Assembly (NCBI GenBank): GCA_964496705.1 | Contig: CAZCBJ010000015.1 | Location: 1-36,323 of the forward strand | DNA length: 36,323 nt | Direction: 5' to 3' | DNA from: CAZCBJ01 sp964496705 | GTDB lineage: Bacteria > Chloroflexota > Anaerolineae > Anaerolineales > Anaerolineaceae | Translations under genes and position numbers: made by a program | The notes under the pieces: generated by a model | What the model was told of the DNA's origin: nothing | What the model saw: the letters and a program-made list of their open reading frames with translations, nothing else | The model's database searches: none | Part shown: piece by piece, positions 23,654 to 31,469 of the stretch | How positions within the stretch are numbered: the first letter of the stretch is position 1 | How the letters are laid out: each line of letters starts with the position of its first letter

Positions 23654-23989
23654 ATGAAAACTCCGGCTGGCGTGGAATGTAAATACTTTTATGGAAATTA
23701 TTTCCGCGGACGAACGCAGGAAGAATGTCGGTTAATTGGCCCCCGGCCGCGTCCAGGAAATTGGACGCCCGACCTGTGTAAGACCTGTCCGGTTCCGGGC
23801 ATATTACGCGCCAACGCCTGCCAGCACATGCAATTGAAAGCAGAAGTCAAAAGCCTGATTTTGAACATCCGGCGCAGGGTGGTCATCCAGGCTTATTGTG
23901 AAAAATCGCAACAGGCGGTGGCTGAACCTGAAATTGGCTGCGGTCAGTGTCATCCACTGCCATTAGAGATTGAACATAAACCCGAATGA
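23654..23989 (+). CDS. Small cysteine-rich protein, probably metal-binding
   Basis: I do not recognise a named family. The 111-residue protein has eight cysteines at 9, 25, 42, 45, 56, 82, 96 and 99 (pairs CKTC and CGQC, plus single cysteines) together with His58 and His100, which could hold one or two zinc ions or an Fe-S cluster. It has a basic, Pro/Arg-rich middle (IGPRPRPGNW) and a helical segment (ILNIRRRVVIQAY) and no membrane span. The stop overlaps the next gene's start as ATGA, so the two are coupled. The start has no strong ribosome binding site. Position between efp and a HAD-DinB gene gives no firm functional hint. Confidence 0.8.
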   Translation: MKTPAGVECKYFYGNYFRGRTQEECRLIGPRPRPGNWTPDLCKTCPVPGILRANACQHMQLKAEVKSLILNIRRRVVIQAYCEKSQQAVAEPEIGCGQCHPLPLEIEHKPE

Positions 23990-25179
23990 GCAAAGCCATT
24001 TTTCTGTTTGACCTGGACGATACCCTGCTGGATAATGATATTCAATCCTTTCTGGGCAGTTATCTGAAAGCATTGAGCGGGCATGTGCACCAGGTGAAGG
24101 CAGAACTGCTTATTCGCGAGTTAATGGTCGGCACCGCCCACATGCTGGCTAACCAGAATCCCGCAAAAACGCTCGAAGAGGCTTTTGATGAGCATTTCTA
24201 TCCGGCGATTGGCATTTCAAAGCCAAGCCTGCGGGCAACGCTGGATGATTTTTACACCCGCGTGTTCGCCGAGTTGCATCATCTGACCAATCCGCGCCCC
24301 CAGGCGGTAGCCCTGGTGCAGCGTGCACGATCCGAAGGCTTTTCAATAGGCATTGCCACCAACCCATTATTTCCGCGCAAGGCAATCTTACATCGCCTGA
24401 ATTGGGCGGGGCTCTCTGCAGAACAGATCTCTTACCTGATCATTCCTGATTATTCCACCTTCCACTTTGCCAAGCCCAACCCGGCATTTTTCGCTGAATT
24501 GCTGGGGCAGTTGGGATATCCTCAAGAACCGGTGGTGATGATCGGCAACAGTCTGGAAGATGATATCCTTCCGGCTGCTGAAATTGGCTTGCCGAGTTTC
24601 TGGTTGACCGGCGAGGATGCCCCCCTGCCCGATCACAGTCCCGCGCCTATCGGGCGGGGCGGTTTCTATGAAATTATGAACTGGTGGGCAGGGATTGACC
24701 ACCAGCACAACCATCCATCTCCGCAAGGCTGGCTTCACTACTTAAGAAGCACACCTGCAGTCATGGATACACTGCTTCGCAAAATACCGTATGAACATGC
24801 GGCCGCTCACCCACCAACGAATGAATGGGGTCTTGCTGAGATTCTCGCCCACCTGCGCGATGTTGAACGAGAAGTCAATCTGCCGCGAATCAAACAAATC
24901 CTGGCTGAAGATAATCCATTTCTACCCGGGATCGACAGCGACTCATGGGCGGGGCAGCGCGCATATCAGACACAAGACGCGCACGCCTCCTTGCTGTCGT
25001 TTCTCGAAGCCCGCTGTGAATTGCTCGACTTGCTGGCCGACCTGACCGCGGATCAATGGCAGCGACCTGCCAAGCACGCCATTTTCGGACCTACCCGTCT
25101 GAGCGAGATGGTCGCATTCATTCACACCCACGACCAGGCGCATGTCCGCCAGTCGGTGCAAGCAACTGGGCACAGTTAA
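23986..25179 (+). CDS. HAD-type phosphatase fused to a DinB-like domain
   Basis: A 397-residue two-domain protein. Residues about 1-220 are a HAD superfamily phosphatase: DLDDT with the nucleophile Asp9 and acid Asp11 (FLFDLDDTLLDND), motif II GIATNP, motif III Lys in FAKPNP and motif IV IGNSLEDDI. Residues about 250-395 look like the DinB/YfiT four-helix metal-binding fold, with His in EILAHLRDVERE and HTHDQAHVRQ, which could form the His triad. DinB-fold proteins include thiol-dependent transferases and uncharacterised stress proteins. The stop of the previous gene overlaps the start by ATGA. The gene is convergent with the membrane protein. Substrates of either domain are unknown; the fusion is continuous with no frame break. 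Confidence 0.85.
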   Translation: MSKAIFLFDLDDTLLDNDIQSFLGSYLKALSGHVHQVKAELLIRELMVGTAHMLANQNPAKTLEEAFDEHFYPAIGISKPSLRATLDDFYTRVFAELHHLTNPRPQAVALVQRARSEGFSIGIATNPLFPRKAILHRLNWAGLSAEQISYLIIPDYSTFHFAKPNPAFFAELLGQLGYPQEPVVMIGNSLEDDILPAAEIGLPSFWLTGEDAPLPDHSPAPIGRGGFYEIMNWWAGIDHQHNHPSPQGWLHYLRSTPAVMDTLLRKIPYEHAAAHPPTNEWGLAEILAHLRDVEREVNLPRIKQILAEDNPFLPGIDSDSWAGQRAYQTQDAHASLLSFLEARCELLDLLADLTADQWQRPAKHAIFGPTRLSEMVAFIHTHDQAHVRQSVQATGHS

Positions 25180-25185
25180 TGCCGC

Positions 25186-26220
25186 CTATCCAGCTTTCTT
25201 TTCGCCTTCCTGCGCATTAGATGCGGGTAATTCGACCCGGAACACGTCCAGGATACGTCGCACAATTTCATACACCACGTTTTGTTTAAAACCGCTTATC
25301 CAGGAAAAGACGTAAATAATCGCAGCTGAGCGGATCGGTTCATTCACCTCTGAGCCAGCCGTCAGCGAGATGAACCCGGCCTGAATGATGAGGAACATGA
25401 CCGCCCCCAGCGCCACGCCCAGAATGGGATTGGTGATGTACCACATCGCATACTGCGCATCAAAATCCTGTTTATCGGAGGTGTGCCGCCAAAGCGCATA
25501 CAAAGCGCCCACCACCCCGCCCAATCCGCCCCACAACAGGCTATTGAGAAATTGGGGGATATTGATAGTGGCAAACGGAAGGCTCAAGGTCCAGGTTTGG
25601 ACAGCCAGATTGAAAAGTAGGACGGACAATCCTGCTCCCAAGCAAATCATCCAGAATATTTCATAGGCGAAGAGCCAGGGCACAACCTTCCTGGATGCCA
25701 TCTTTACCCGCCGTTGAAACTCCAGTCGGTGCTGCACTTCACCCACCAGGCGGTCGGCTTCGTTGAAATAATCCTTGCCGGCCAGCAGGTAGGCTCGCGC
25801 TTTTTCAATCCGCTCAATCAGCGCTGCGGCCAGGGTCAAATCTACAATTTCTTTTTCAACCTGCGCCTGTACATTGCTGGTTTCAGCCCAGAGTTGTTTC
25901 ATATCGGCTTCGCTGATTAACAACTCAACGGTATTGGGATCTGAAGGCACCTCTACATTGACCGGCAAGGGCAGCGGAACATCCGGTACCCCAGGCAGTT
26001 CCATCGCCTCTGCATTGGTTAAAATATCTCCCGCAGCGCCCATTGGTTTGCCCTCCCCGGTTGGCTCAGGCAGCGGAAATTCTTCTGCTTCCCCACCGCC
26101 AGAGGAGGCCGGAACAACCTCAGACGACGAAGTGCCTCCTTCGCCCACACCCGCCGCCGGACCGGTATCCAACCCCGTCTCAGGGTATTCTTCCATCGGA
26201 CGATTGATTTCAGGACCCAT
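25186..26220 (-). CDS. Membrane protein with disordered acidic N-terminus, unknown
   Basis: I do not recognise a family. The 344-residue product begins with about 95 residues of acidic, Gly/Pro/Ser-rich sequence that is probably disordered. A helical, possibly coiled-coil segment follows (about 100-175; VQAQVEKEIVDLTLAAALIE then RLVGEVQHRLEFQRRV). Four hydrophobic helices occur in the second half (AYEIFWMICLGAGLSVLLF; LWGGLGGVVGALYALW; PILGVALGAVMFLIIQAGF; SAAIIYVFSWISGF), with a basic VVYEIVRRILDVFRV tail. GGAGG stands before the ATG. It has its own good promoter and is divergent from ftsH. The cytoplasmic coiled-coil with an integral-membrane C-terminus suggests a scaffold or sensor; that is speculation. 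Confidence 0.8.
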   Translation of the reverse strand: MGPEINRPMEEYPETGLDTGPAAGVGEGGTSSSEVVPASSGGGEAEEFPLPEPTGEGKPMGAAGDILTNAEAMELPGVPDVPLPLPVNVEVPSDPNTVELLISEADMKQLWAETSNVQAQVEKEIVDLTLAAALIERIEKARAYLLAGKDYFNEADRLVGEVQHRLEFQRRVKMASRKVVPWLFAYEIFWMICLGAGLSVLLFNLAVQTWTLSLPFATINIPQFLNSLLWGGLGGVVGALYALWRHTSDKQDFDAQYAMWYITNPILGVALGAVMFLIIQAGFISLTAGSEVNEPIRSAAIIYVFSWISGFKQNVVYEIVRRILDVFRVELPASNAQEGEKKAG

Positions 26221-26257
26221 GGCAACCTCCAGTTAAAAAAGTCACATCACCAAAATC

Positions 26258-26286
26258 AGTATAGAACAATGATCAACAGGAGTCAA
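26258..26286 (-). promoter_or_regulatory. Promoter of the membrane-protein gene
   Basis: On the minus strand TTGACT (26286-26281), exact 17-base spacer, TATACT (26263-26258). Start near 26251. Confidence 0.65.
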
Positions 26287-26354
26287 TCATTCAAGGATAT
26301 AAGAAATTCCTTAGAATCAGGCTGTACAAACAATGTTTGACTGGAATATGAAGT

Positions 26355-26375
26355 CAGAGATTGGTATAATCTCTG
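26355..26375 (+). repeat. Perfect palindrome over the ftsH promoter
   Basis: CAGAGATT-ggtat-AATCTCTG is an 8-bp perfect inverted repeat with a 5-base spacer. It covers the putative ftsH -10 box, so it is a candidate repressor operator. It is not the CIRCE sequence. Confidence 0.6.
26362..26370 (+). promoter_or_regulatory. Extended -10 promoter of ftsH
   Basis: TGG-TATAAT with the box at 26365-26370. A TTGACT at 26337-26342 is too far (22-base spacer). Start would be near 26377, 42 bases before GTG 26419. Confidence 0.5.
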
Positions 26376-26418
26376 CAAAACGTTCAAAGTGACTCTTCAC
26401 AGGGTCTGGAGGATTTGA

Positions 26419-28281
26419 GTGAACTCACGTAGTCAATCGTATATCATCTACCTGCTGCTGTTCATCGCCATCATCGTCATGGTGGTGGTGAATTTCAGCT
26501 CGCAGAGCAGTGGAAAAGGCGAGATGAGCATTAATGAGATTGCTGTCGGCATTCAGAACGGCACAATCAACAAGATCCTGGCTGATGAAAACCGTTTGAC
26601 CATCACCAAGGCAGATGGATCACAGGCCAAGGGAATTAAAGAAGAAAATGCCACTTTGGTGGAACAATTGATCGCACTGGGAGTCGCACCCGAACAGTTG
26701 AATCCCGCCAAGGTGAAGATCGAAATCAAACCCCCCAGCGCATTGCTGGGTCTGCTCAACATCTTTGGCTATTTATTGCCCTTCCTGATTCTGGGTGGAG
26801 CGTTCTTTTTTATCTTCCGCCAGGCACAAGGCAGCAACAACGCCGCCCTTTCATTTGGCAAATCCCGCGCTCGCATGTTCACTGGCGACCAACCAACAGT
26901 GACATTTAATGATGTGGCCGGCGTGGAAGAAGCCAAAGAAGAGTTGAGAGAGGTGGTTGAATTCTTGCGGGAACCGCAAAAATTCATCGCCCTGGGTGCG
27001 CGAATTCCCAAAGGTGTGCTGTTGGTCGGACCGCCTGGAACAGGCAAGACGCTGTTGGCCAAAGCAGTCTCAGGCGAAGCGGGTGTGCCTTTCTTCTCCA
27101 TCTCCGGTTCCGAATTTGTGGAAATGTTTGTGGGCGTAGGTGCCAGCCGCGTGCGTGATTTGTTCGACCAGGCCAAGCGTCATTCGCCCTGCATTGTTTT
27201 CGTGGATGAAATTGATGCCGTCGGGCGCCAGCGCGGCGCCGGACTGGGCGGAAGCCATGACGAACGCGAACAGACCCTCAACCAGATGCTGGTTGAAATG
27301 GACGGCTTTAACACCGACACCAACATCATTATTATGGCTGCCACGAACCGCCCCGACATACTCGATCCAGCTTTACTGCGCCCCGGTCGTTTTGATCGCC
27401 GGGTGGTCCTCGATCGCCCGGACGTTCGCGGACGAGAAGCCATTCTGAAAGTGCACGTCAAAGGGAAACCTCTCGCCAATGATGTCGATTTGACCGTGCT
27501 GGCCCGCGCTACGCCGGGATTTGTGGGTGCCGATCTGGAAAACCTGGTCAACGAGGCCGCCATTCTGGCTGCGCGGCGGAACAAACGCACCATCACCCAG
27601 TCTGAATTCGAGGAGGCCATTGAGCGGGTGATCGCCGGTCCCGAACGCAAGAGCCGCCTGATCAGCGAAGAAGAAAAACGTATCGTGGCATACCATGAAG
27701 CCGGGCACGCGGTGGTGATGAACACCCAGGCCGAGGCCGATCCGGTACAAAAAGTTTCCATCATCGCCCGCGGTATGGCGGCGGGATACACCTTATCCCT
27801 GCCGCAGGAAGACCGCACCCTCATGCCGCGCAAGAAATTGATCGCGGAAATGGTCAGCCTGTTGGGCGGGCGTGCAGCCGAAGAGCTGGTCTTTGATGAC
27901 ATTACCTCAGGCGCTGCCAACGACATCGAGCGCGTGACGCAGTTGGCACGCACCATGGTGACCCGCCTGGGCATGAGCCGCGGGATGGGACCGATGGTGT
28001 ATGGGCAGAAGGAAGAGCTGATCTTCCTTGGACGCGAAATTTCCGAACAACGCGATTATTCAGAAACCGTTGCTGAAGAAATTGACCGAGAAGTACGCCA
28101 GTTGGTGAGTGAAGCGTATGACAAAGCCCGCCAGATTCTAAGCGATTACCGCGGCCAATTGGACGCCGTAGCGAACAAATTATTGGAAGTCGAAACCATC
28201 AACCGCGAAGAGTTTGAGGCCATCTTTCCACCTCCGGTGCCCAAGAAGAGCGGCACGCCCTCATTGGTGCACCTTAATTAG
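26419..28281 (+). CDS. ftsH: ATP-dependent zinc metalloprotease FtsH
   Basis: A 620-residue membrane protease that degrades membrane and selected cytosolic proteins. It has two transmembrane helices (SYIIYLLLFIAIIVMVVVNF near the N-terminus, and LLNIFGYLLPFLILGGAFFF about 112-133), the AAA+ domain with Walker A GPPGTGKT (204-211), Walker B IVFVDEID and the second region of homology NRPDILDPALLRPGRFDR, and the peptidase site HEAGH (426-430). The C-terminal tail is short and ends in a Pro-Lys stretch. The start is GTG with TGGAGGA six bases ahead. The palindrome over its promoter suggests control by a dedicated repressor. A hairpin follows. Secure. Confidence 0.97.
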   Translation: MNSRSQSYIIYLLLFIAIIVMVVVNFSSQSSGKGEMSINEIAVGIQNGTINKILADENRLTITKADGSQAKGIKEENATLVEQLIALGVAPEQLNPAKVKIEIKPPSALLGLLNIFGYLLPFLILGGAFFFIFRQAQGSNNAALSFGKSRARMFTGDQPTVTFNDVAGVEEAKEELREVVEFLREPQKFIALGARIPKGVLLVGPPGTGKTLLAKAVSGEAGVPFFSISGSEFVEMFVGVGASRVRDLFDQAKRHSPCIVFVDEIDAVGRQRGAGLGGSHDEREQTLNQMLVEMDGFNTDTNIIIMAATNRPDILDPALLRPGRFDRRVVLDRPDVRGREAILKVHVKGKPLANDVDLTVLARATPGFVGADLENLVNEAAILAARRNKRTITQSEFEEAIERVIAGPERKSRLISEEEKRIVAYHEAGHAVVMNTQAEADPVQKVSIIARGMAAGYTLSLPQEDRTLMPRKKLIAEMVSLLGGRAAEELVFDDITSGAANDIERVTQLARTMVTRLGMSRGMGPMVYGQKEELIFLGREISEQRDYSETVAEEIDREVRQLVSEAYDKARQILSDYRGQLDAVANKLLEVETINREEFEAIFPPPVPKKSGTPSLVHLN

Positions 28282-28310
28282 GAAAGTCTGGAGATCATCG
28301 GATCAACCTC

Positions 28311-28340
28311 AGAAGCCTTGAGATACCCCTCAAGGCTTCT
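28311..28340 (+). terminator. Hairpin after ftsH
   Basis: A perfect 12-bp stem (AGAAGCCTTGAG / CTCAAGGCTTCT) with a 6-base loop, 30 bases after the ftsH stop. No long T tract follows, so its termination strength is uncertain. Confidence 0.7.
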
Positions 28341-28449
28341 GGTTTGAAATACGAGTGATCTACTCTCGAACCGCAGCACCTTATCGAAAAGGCATAGAGG
28401 GGGAAGTGCCTTGAAAAACCACTTCAACAGGTCAAAGTACTTCAGCAGT

Positions 28450-29385
28450 CTAGGGACAGTATGTGTTCTTAATCAATTCGATAATTTTGGGGGTGGTGTC
28501 CGCGCTTACATCAAACCAGTGAATCAATTCATCATTAGGTTTGAACCAGTTTGCCTGGCGGCGCACAAATTGGCGAGTGCCGCGTCTCATCCTCATGACG
28601 GCCTCATCCATATCGATTTCCCCCCGGATCACTGCGCACATCTCACGATATCCAATCGCCGACATTGAAGGCAGCTCAGGCGAGCAGCCCTGAGCCAGTA
28701 ATCGCTGTACCTCGAGCATGAAGCCGTTAGCCAGCATCGAATCGATTCGAGCGTCAATCCGCGCATAGAGCTCTTGACGGGAACGGCTCAGCCCGATCTG
28801 CAGTAGTGTATAGGGCGAAGGTCGGCGATTACGTTGTGCAGAAAATTGCAACCCACTGGAAAGAATTACCTCGAGGGCTCGAATCGTCCTGCGCATATTG
28901 CGCAGATCGATAGCCCGCGCCGCCTCGGAATCCAGTAACGCTAATTTATCATGTAACCGCTTGGGTCCAATCTCCTGACCCCAGGCCGTGAGAATTTCGC
29001 GCAAACGCGGGTCTGCCGCTTGAACGGGAGGTGACCAGCCCTCCACAACAGCACGGACATACTGGCCGGTACCGCCAACCAAGAGGGGCAGCCTGCCGCG
29101 CTGATGAACGGATTGAATGGCTTGAGTTGCCAGTTGCTGGAATAGCGCCAGGCTGAAATTTTCACGCGGATCAGCACAGTCCACCAGGTGATGCGGAACA
29201 CGCGCCATAAGTGCAACCGGAGGTTTTGCCGTACCGATATCCATGCCGCGGTAGAACAGGCGCGAATCCGCAGAGATGATTTCGCCACCCACCTGCTCAG
29301 CCACATCAACCGCCAACTCACTTTTTCCAACCGCAGTCGGGCCAACGATCACCACCAATGGCAAAGGGCAATCAAGCAGAGACAT
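28450..29385 (-). CDS. miaA: tRNA dimethylallyltransferase MiaA
   Basis: A 311-residue enzyme that adds a dimethylallyl group from DMAPP to A37 of tRNAs reading UNN codons, the first step of ms2i6A formation. Visible are the P-loop GPTAVGKSELAVDVAE, the substrate-site signature SADSRLFYRGMDIGTAKP, PHHLVD, and LLVGGTGQYVRAVVEG followed by the swinging-domain region (DLRNMRRTIRALEV). ATG 29385 is chosen over a longer in-frame start at 29436, since the family begins just before the P-loop; even so it overlaps the upstream YraN-like gene by 14 bases. The leftward YraN-MiaA pair is convergent with ftsH. The substrate DMAPP would come from Fni, in another operon. Secure. Confidence 0.95.
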   Translation of the reverse strand: MSLLDCPLPLVVIVGPTAVGKSELAVDVAEQVGGEIISADSRLFYRGMDIGTAKPPVALMARVPHHLVDCADPRENFSLALFQQLATQAIQSVHQRGRLPLLVGGTGQYVRAVVEGWSPPVQAADPRLREILTAWGQEIGPKRLHDKLALLDSEAARAIDLRNMRRTIRALEVILSSGLQFSAQRNRRPSPYTLLQIGLSRSRQELYARIDARIDSMLANGFMLEVQRLLAQGCSPELPSMSAIGYREMCAVIRGEIDMDEAVMRMRRGTRQFVRRQANWFKPNDELIHWFDVSADTTPKIIELIKNTYCP

Positions 29386-29731
29386 TTTCAAATATTTCCA
29401 CCTCTGGATCACGACCCACAAGGCGGCGAATGGCAATCAGGTCCATCCGCCAACTGCCACTCAGTTCGGGATGATTTTGCACATAATACTGCGCTGAATC
29501 AATGAGATGCTTCATTTTGCGGGCGTTAACCGAGGTCTCAGGATAACCAAATGCAAGGCTGGTACGCGCCTTCACCTCGCAGAAAACCACCACCTCCCCC
29601 ATCTGAGCCACAATATCCAACTCGCCATAAGGGGTGCGCACATTTCTGTCCAGAATCTGATAACCCAGGTGAATCAGATGATTCACTGCGGTATCCTCGC
29701 CCCATTTTCCAATCTCTTGCTGCCTTGTCAT
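29372..29731 (-). CDS. YraN/UPF0102 family nuclease-fold protein
   Basis: A 119-residue protein of the YraN (UPF0102) family, which has a restriction-endonuclease-like fold. Visible are GKWGEDTAVNHLIHLGYQILDRN, the acidic catalytic-type pair in GELDIVAQMGEVVVFCEVKART (Glu and Asp, then Glu-x-Lys), and the C-terminal FENVSA end. The function is unproven; a role in DNA repair or recombination has been suggested from the fold. It overlaps the miaA start by 14 bases and should be co-transcribed. The ribosome binding site is poor. It diverges from the cyclic-nucleotide-binding gene. Confidence 0.88.
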   Translation of the reverse strand: MTRQQEIGKWGEDTAVNHLIHLGYQILDRNVRTPYGELDIVAQMGEVVVFCEVKARTSLAFGYPETSVNARKMKHLIDSAQYYVQNHPELSGSWRMDLIAIRRLVGRDPEVEIFENVSA

Positions 29732-29743
29732 GTTATTGAAAAT

Positions 29744-29771
29744 TTGACTTTTTCTAATTTTCTGCTACACT
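29744..29771 (+). promoter_or_regulatory. Promoter of the cyclic-nucleotide-binding protein run
   Basis: TTGACT (29744-29749), 16-base spacer, TACACT (29766-29771). A 7-bp inverted repeat (GAAAATT / AATTTTC at 29738-29762) spans the -35; being AT-rich it may be chance. GGGAGG precedes ATG 29793. Confidence 0.6.
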
Positions 29772-29792
29772 AACCGAAATCGGGAGGCAAAA

Positions 29793-30305
29793 ATGGGTAA
29801 ATTTGCGGCTTTTCTGAGTGAAAGTGACCTTTTTTATAACTTATCCCCAACCCAGATTGAATTAATTGAATTTATCTGTGAGGAAGTAACCTTGAAAGAT
29901 GGGGAGATTATTTTTGAGGAAAATTCGAACCAGGGAGAATTGTACCTTATTCTCAACGGCAAAGTGGAGATCCTGATTAATCCATCGCTTGTGTTGCCCA
30001 AAATGGATCAATCACTGAAACCCGAAACGATCTCTGTGATGCGGCGTGGACAATCCTTTGGCGAAATGGCATTGGTGGATGAAGGCGTTCGATCTGCCAC
30101 CGCCAGAACCGCCGCCAAGAATACCACCTTAATTCGCATCTCCAGATCAAGGTTTCTGACCCTATGCAGCACCTATCCCGAACTGGGCTATAAGGTCATG
30201 TATAATCTCGCCATGGATTTGGCTCAAAAGATCCGCAACACAGACTTGCGCTTGCGGGAAGCTATTTTATATCAGAGCACGCCCGGTTCGAAAAAAAGGA
30301 ATTAA
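29793..30305 (+). CDS. Stand-alone cyclic-nucleotide-binding domain protein
   Basis: A 170-residue single-domain protein of the cNMP-binding (CRP/FNR, PKA-regulatory) superfamily. The phosphate-binding cassette is conserved: FGEMALVDEGVRSATA with Glu91 and Arg100 in place, after GELYLILNGKVEI (residues about 49-62). The C-helix continues to the end (MYNLAMDLAQKIRNTDLRLREAI), and there is no DNA-binding helix-turn-helix, so it is not a CRP-type activator. It should sense a cyclic nucleotide and act through protein contact. GGGAGG stands 7 bases before the ATG. It is first in a tightly packed run; cinA-like starts 9 bases later. The ligand (cAMP, cGMP or another) cannot be told from the sequence. 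Confidence 0.88.
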   Translation: MGKFAAFLSESDLFYNLSPTQIELIEFICEEVTLKDGEIIFEENSNQGELYLILNGKVEILINPSLVLPKMDQSLKPETISVMRRGQSFGEMALVDEGVRSATARTAAKNTTLIRISRSRFLTLCSTYPELGYKVMYNLAMDLAQKIRNTDLRLREAILYQSTPGSKKRN

Positions 30306-30314
30306 GGTCATCGA

Positions 30315-31463
30315 ATGGCAACGGCTGAAATTATCGCCATCGGGACCGAATTACTCCTCGGTGAGATACAGGACACTAACACACGCTATCTAGCCAGAAA
30401 GCTGCGCGATGCAGGTGTAGATCTCTTCCGCGCCACGCTGGTGGGTGACAACAAGTCACGAATTGCCGAAGTCATCCGGGAAGCTTTGCTGCGATCGGAT
30501 ATAGTAATTACATCTGGCGGTCTGGGTCCGACAGTGGATGACCCGACCCGTGAGGCGGTCGCCTTGGCGGTAGGTGTGGAGCTGGATTTCAGCTCTGTCC
30601 TGTGGGAACAAATCCAGGCTCGTTTTCAGCGTTTCAGACGTCTGGCAACGGATAACAACCGCCGTCAGGCTTACATCCCACATGGCGCCATGGCGGTGGA
30701 AAATGCGGTCGGCACTGCACCAGCGTTCATTTGTGAGGTTGCGGAAAAATGCATCATCAGCCTGCCAGGTGTGCCAAGAGAGCTGGAGTATTTGACCGAA
30801 AACAAGGTGCTGCCATATTTGCGCGACCATTACCATCTTTCTGGCACGATCCAGGCCAGGGTGCTGCACTGCGCAGGGGTGGGAGAATCGCAAATCGATG
30901 ACTGGATCAGCGACCTGGAAACCTGGTCCAACCCCACGGTGGGATTGCTGGCGCATCCGGGACAGGTGGATATCCGCGTCACTGCCAAGGCCGACTCGCA
31001 AACCGAAGCGGAGCGCATGATCGAAGAAATGAGCGCCAGGGTGTTGGAGCGGGTGGGCGAAGCGTACTATGGCAGCGACGATATCGCATTGGTGTCGGTT
31101 GTGCTGTCGCAGCTCGAACGGCGTGGTTGGCACATGGCTGCCCTTGAGAGTAATCTCAACGGCGAGCTTTACAGCGCACTGATAAAAGGTGGTTTTCCCA
31201 ATCAGAATCTAATCATCCTCCCCCAGGTATTGGATGGTGAAGAGTTGCACAGGGAATGCGAGCATCTTCGTAACCGCACCGGTGTTGACCTTGCTTTGGG
31301 TATAGGCCTCGAGCCTGGCAAGGATGTGCAAATCGCGAGAATATTGGCGCAGACCACCCGGGATCACCGTGAGGTTGAATATTATTATGGAGGCGCCCCG
31401 GGCAACGCTCCGCTGTGGGCTGTGCACATGGGGCTGGATGTGCTCAGGCGTTTTATGAAGTGA
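30315..31463 (+). CDS. CinA-like protein with degenerate C-terminal domain
   Basis: A 382-residue CinA family protein. The N-terminal MoaB/Mog-like domain (residues about 1-170) is well kept: AEIIAIGTELLLGEIQDTNTRYLA, VITSGGLGPTVDDPTREAVA and ISLPGVPRELEYL. The middle domain is also recognisable (RVLHCAGVGESQIDD; VGLLAHPGQVDIRVTA). In normal CinA this is followed by a pyridine-nucleotide deamidase domain starting TAESCTGGL; here the matching region reads AALESNLNGELYSALIKGG around residues 275-290, so the Ser of ESCTGG is gone, as is the TGIAGPGG motif. CinA proteins hydrolyse ADP-ribose and deamidate NMN. This one probably retains only the first activity, if any. It lies 9 bases after the cNMP-binding gene and 6 before the deaminase-CYTH gene. 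Confidence 0.85.
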   Translation: MATAEIIAIGTELLLGEIQDTNTRYLARKLRDAGVDLFRATLVGDNKSRIAEVIREALLRSDIVITSGGLGPTVDDPTREAVALAVGVELDFSSVLWEQIQARFQRFRRLATDNNRRQAYIPHGAMAVENAVGTAPAFICEVAEKCIISLPGVPRELEYLTENKVLPYLRDHYHLSGTIQARVLHCAGVGESQIDDWISDLETWSNPTVGLLAHPGQVDIRVTAKADSQTEAERMIEEMSARVLERVGEAYYGSDDIALVSVVLSQLERRGWHMAALESNLNGELYSALIKGGFPNQNLIILPQVLDGEELHRECEHLRNRTGVDLALGIGLEPGKDVQIARILAQTTRDHREVEYYYGGAPGNAPLWAVHMGLDVLRRFMK

Positions 31464-31469
31464 GGAAAA

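Noticed and set aside
22927..23655. A 242-codon open frame on the minus strand across efp
   Set aside because: It overlaps the whole efp gene and its promoter; efp is unmistakable.
27180..27974. A 264-codon open frame on the minus strand
   Set aside because: It is antisense to the FtsH AAA+ and peptidase domains and is Ser/Arg/Thr-rich without recognisable motif.
28341..28449. Short repeats in the ftsH-miaA gap (AAGGCA / TGCCTT and AAGTG / CACTT)
   Set aside because: Six-base and five-base pairings with long loops; too weak to call a second terminator or a small RNA.
30456..31133. A 225-codon open frame on the minus strand
   Set aside because: Antisense to the conserved MoaB-like domain of the CinA homologue; the product is His/Arg/Gln-rich without domain.
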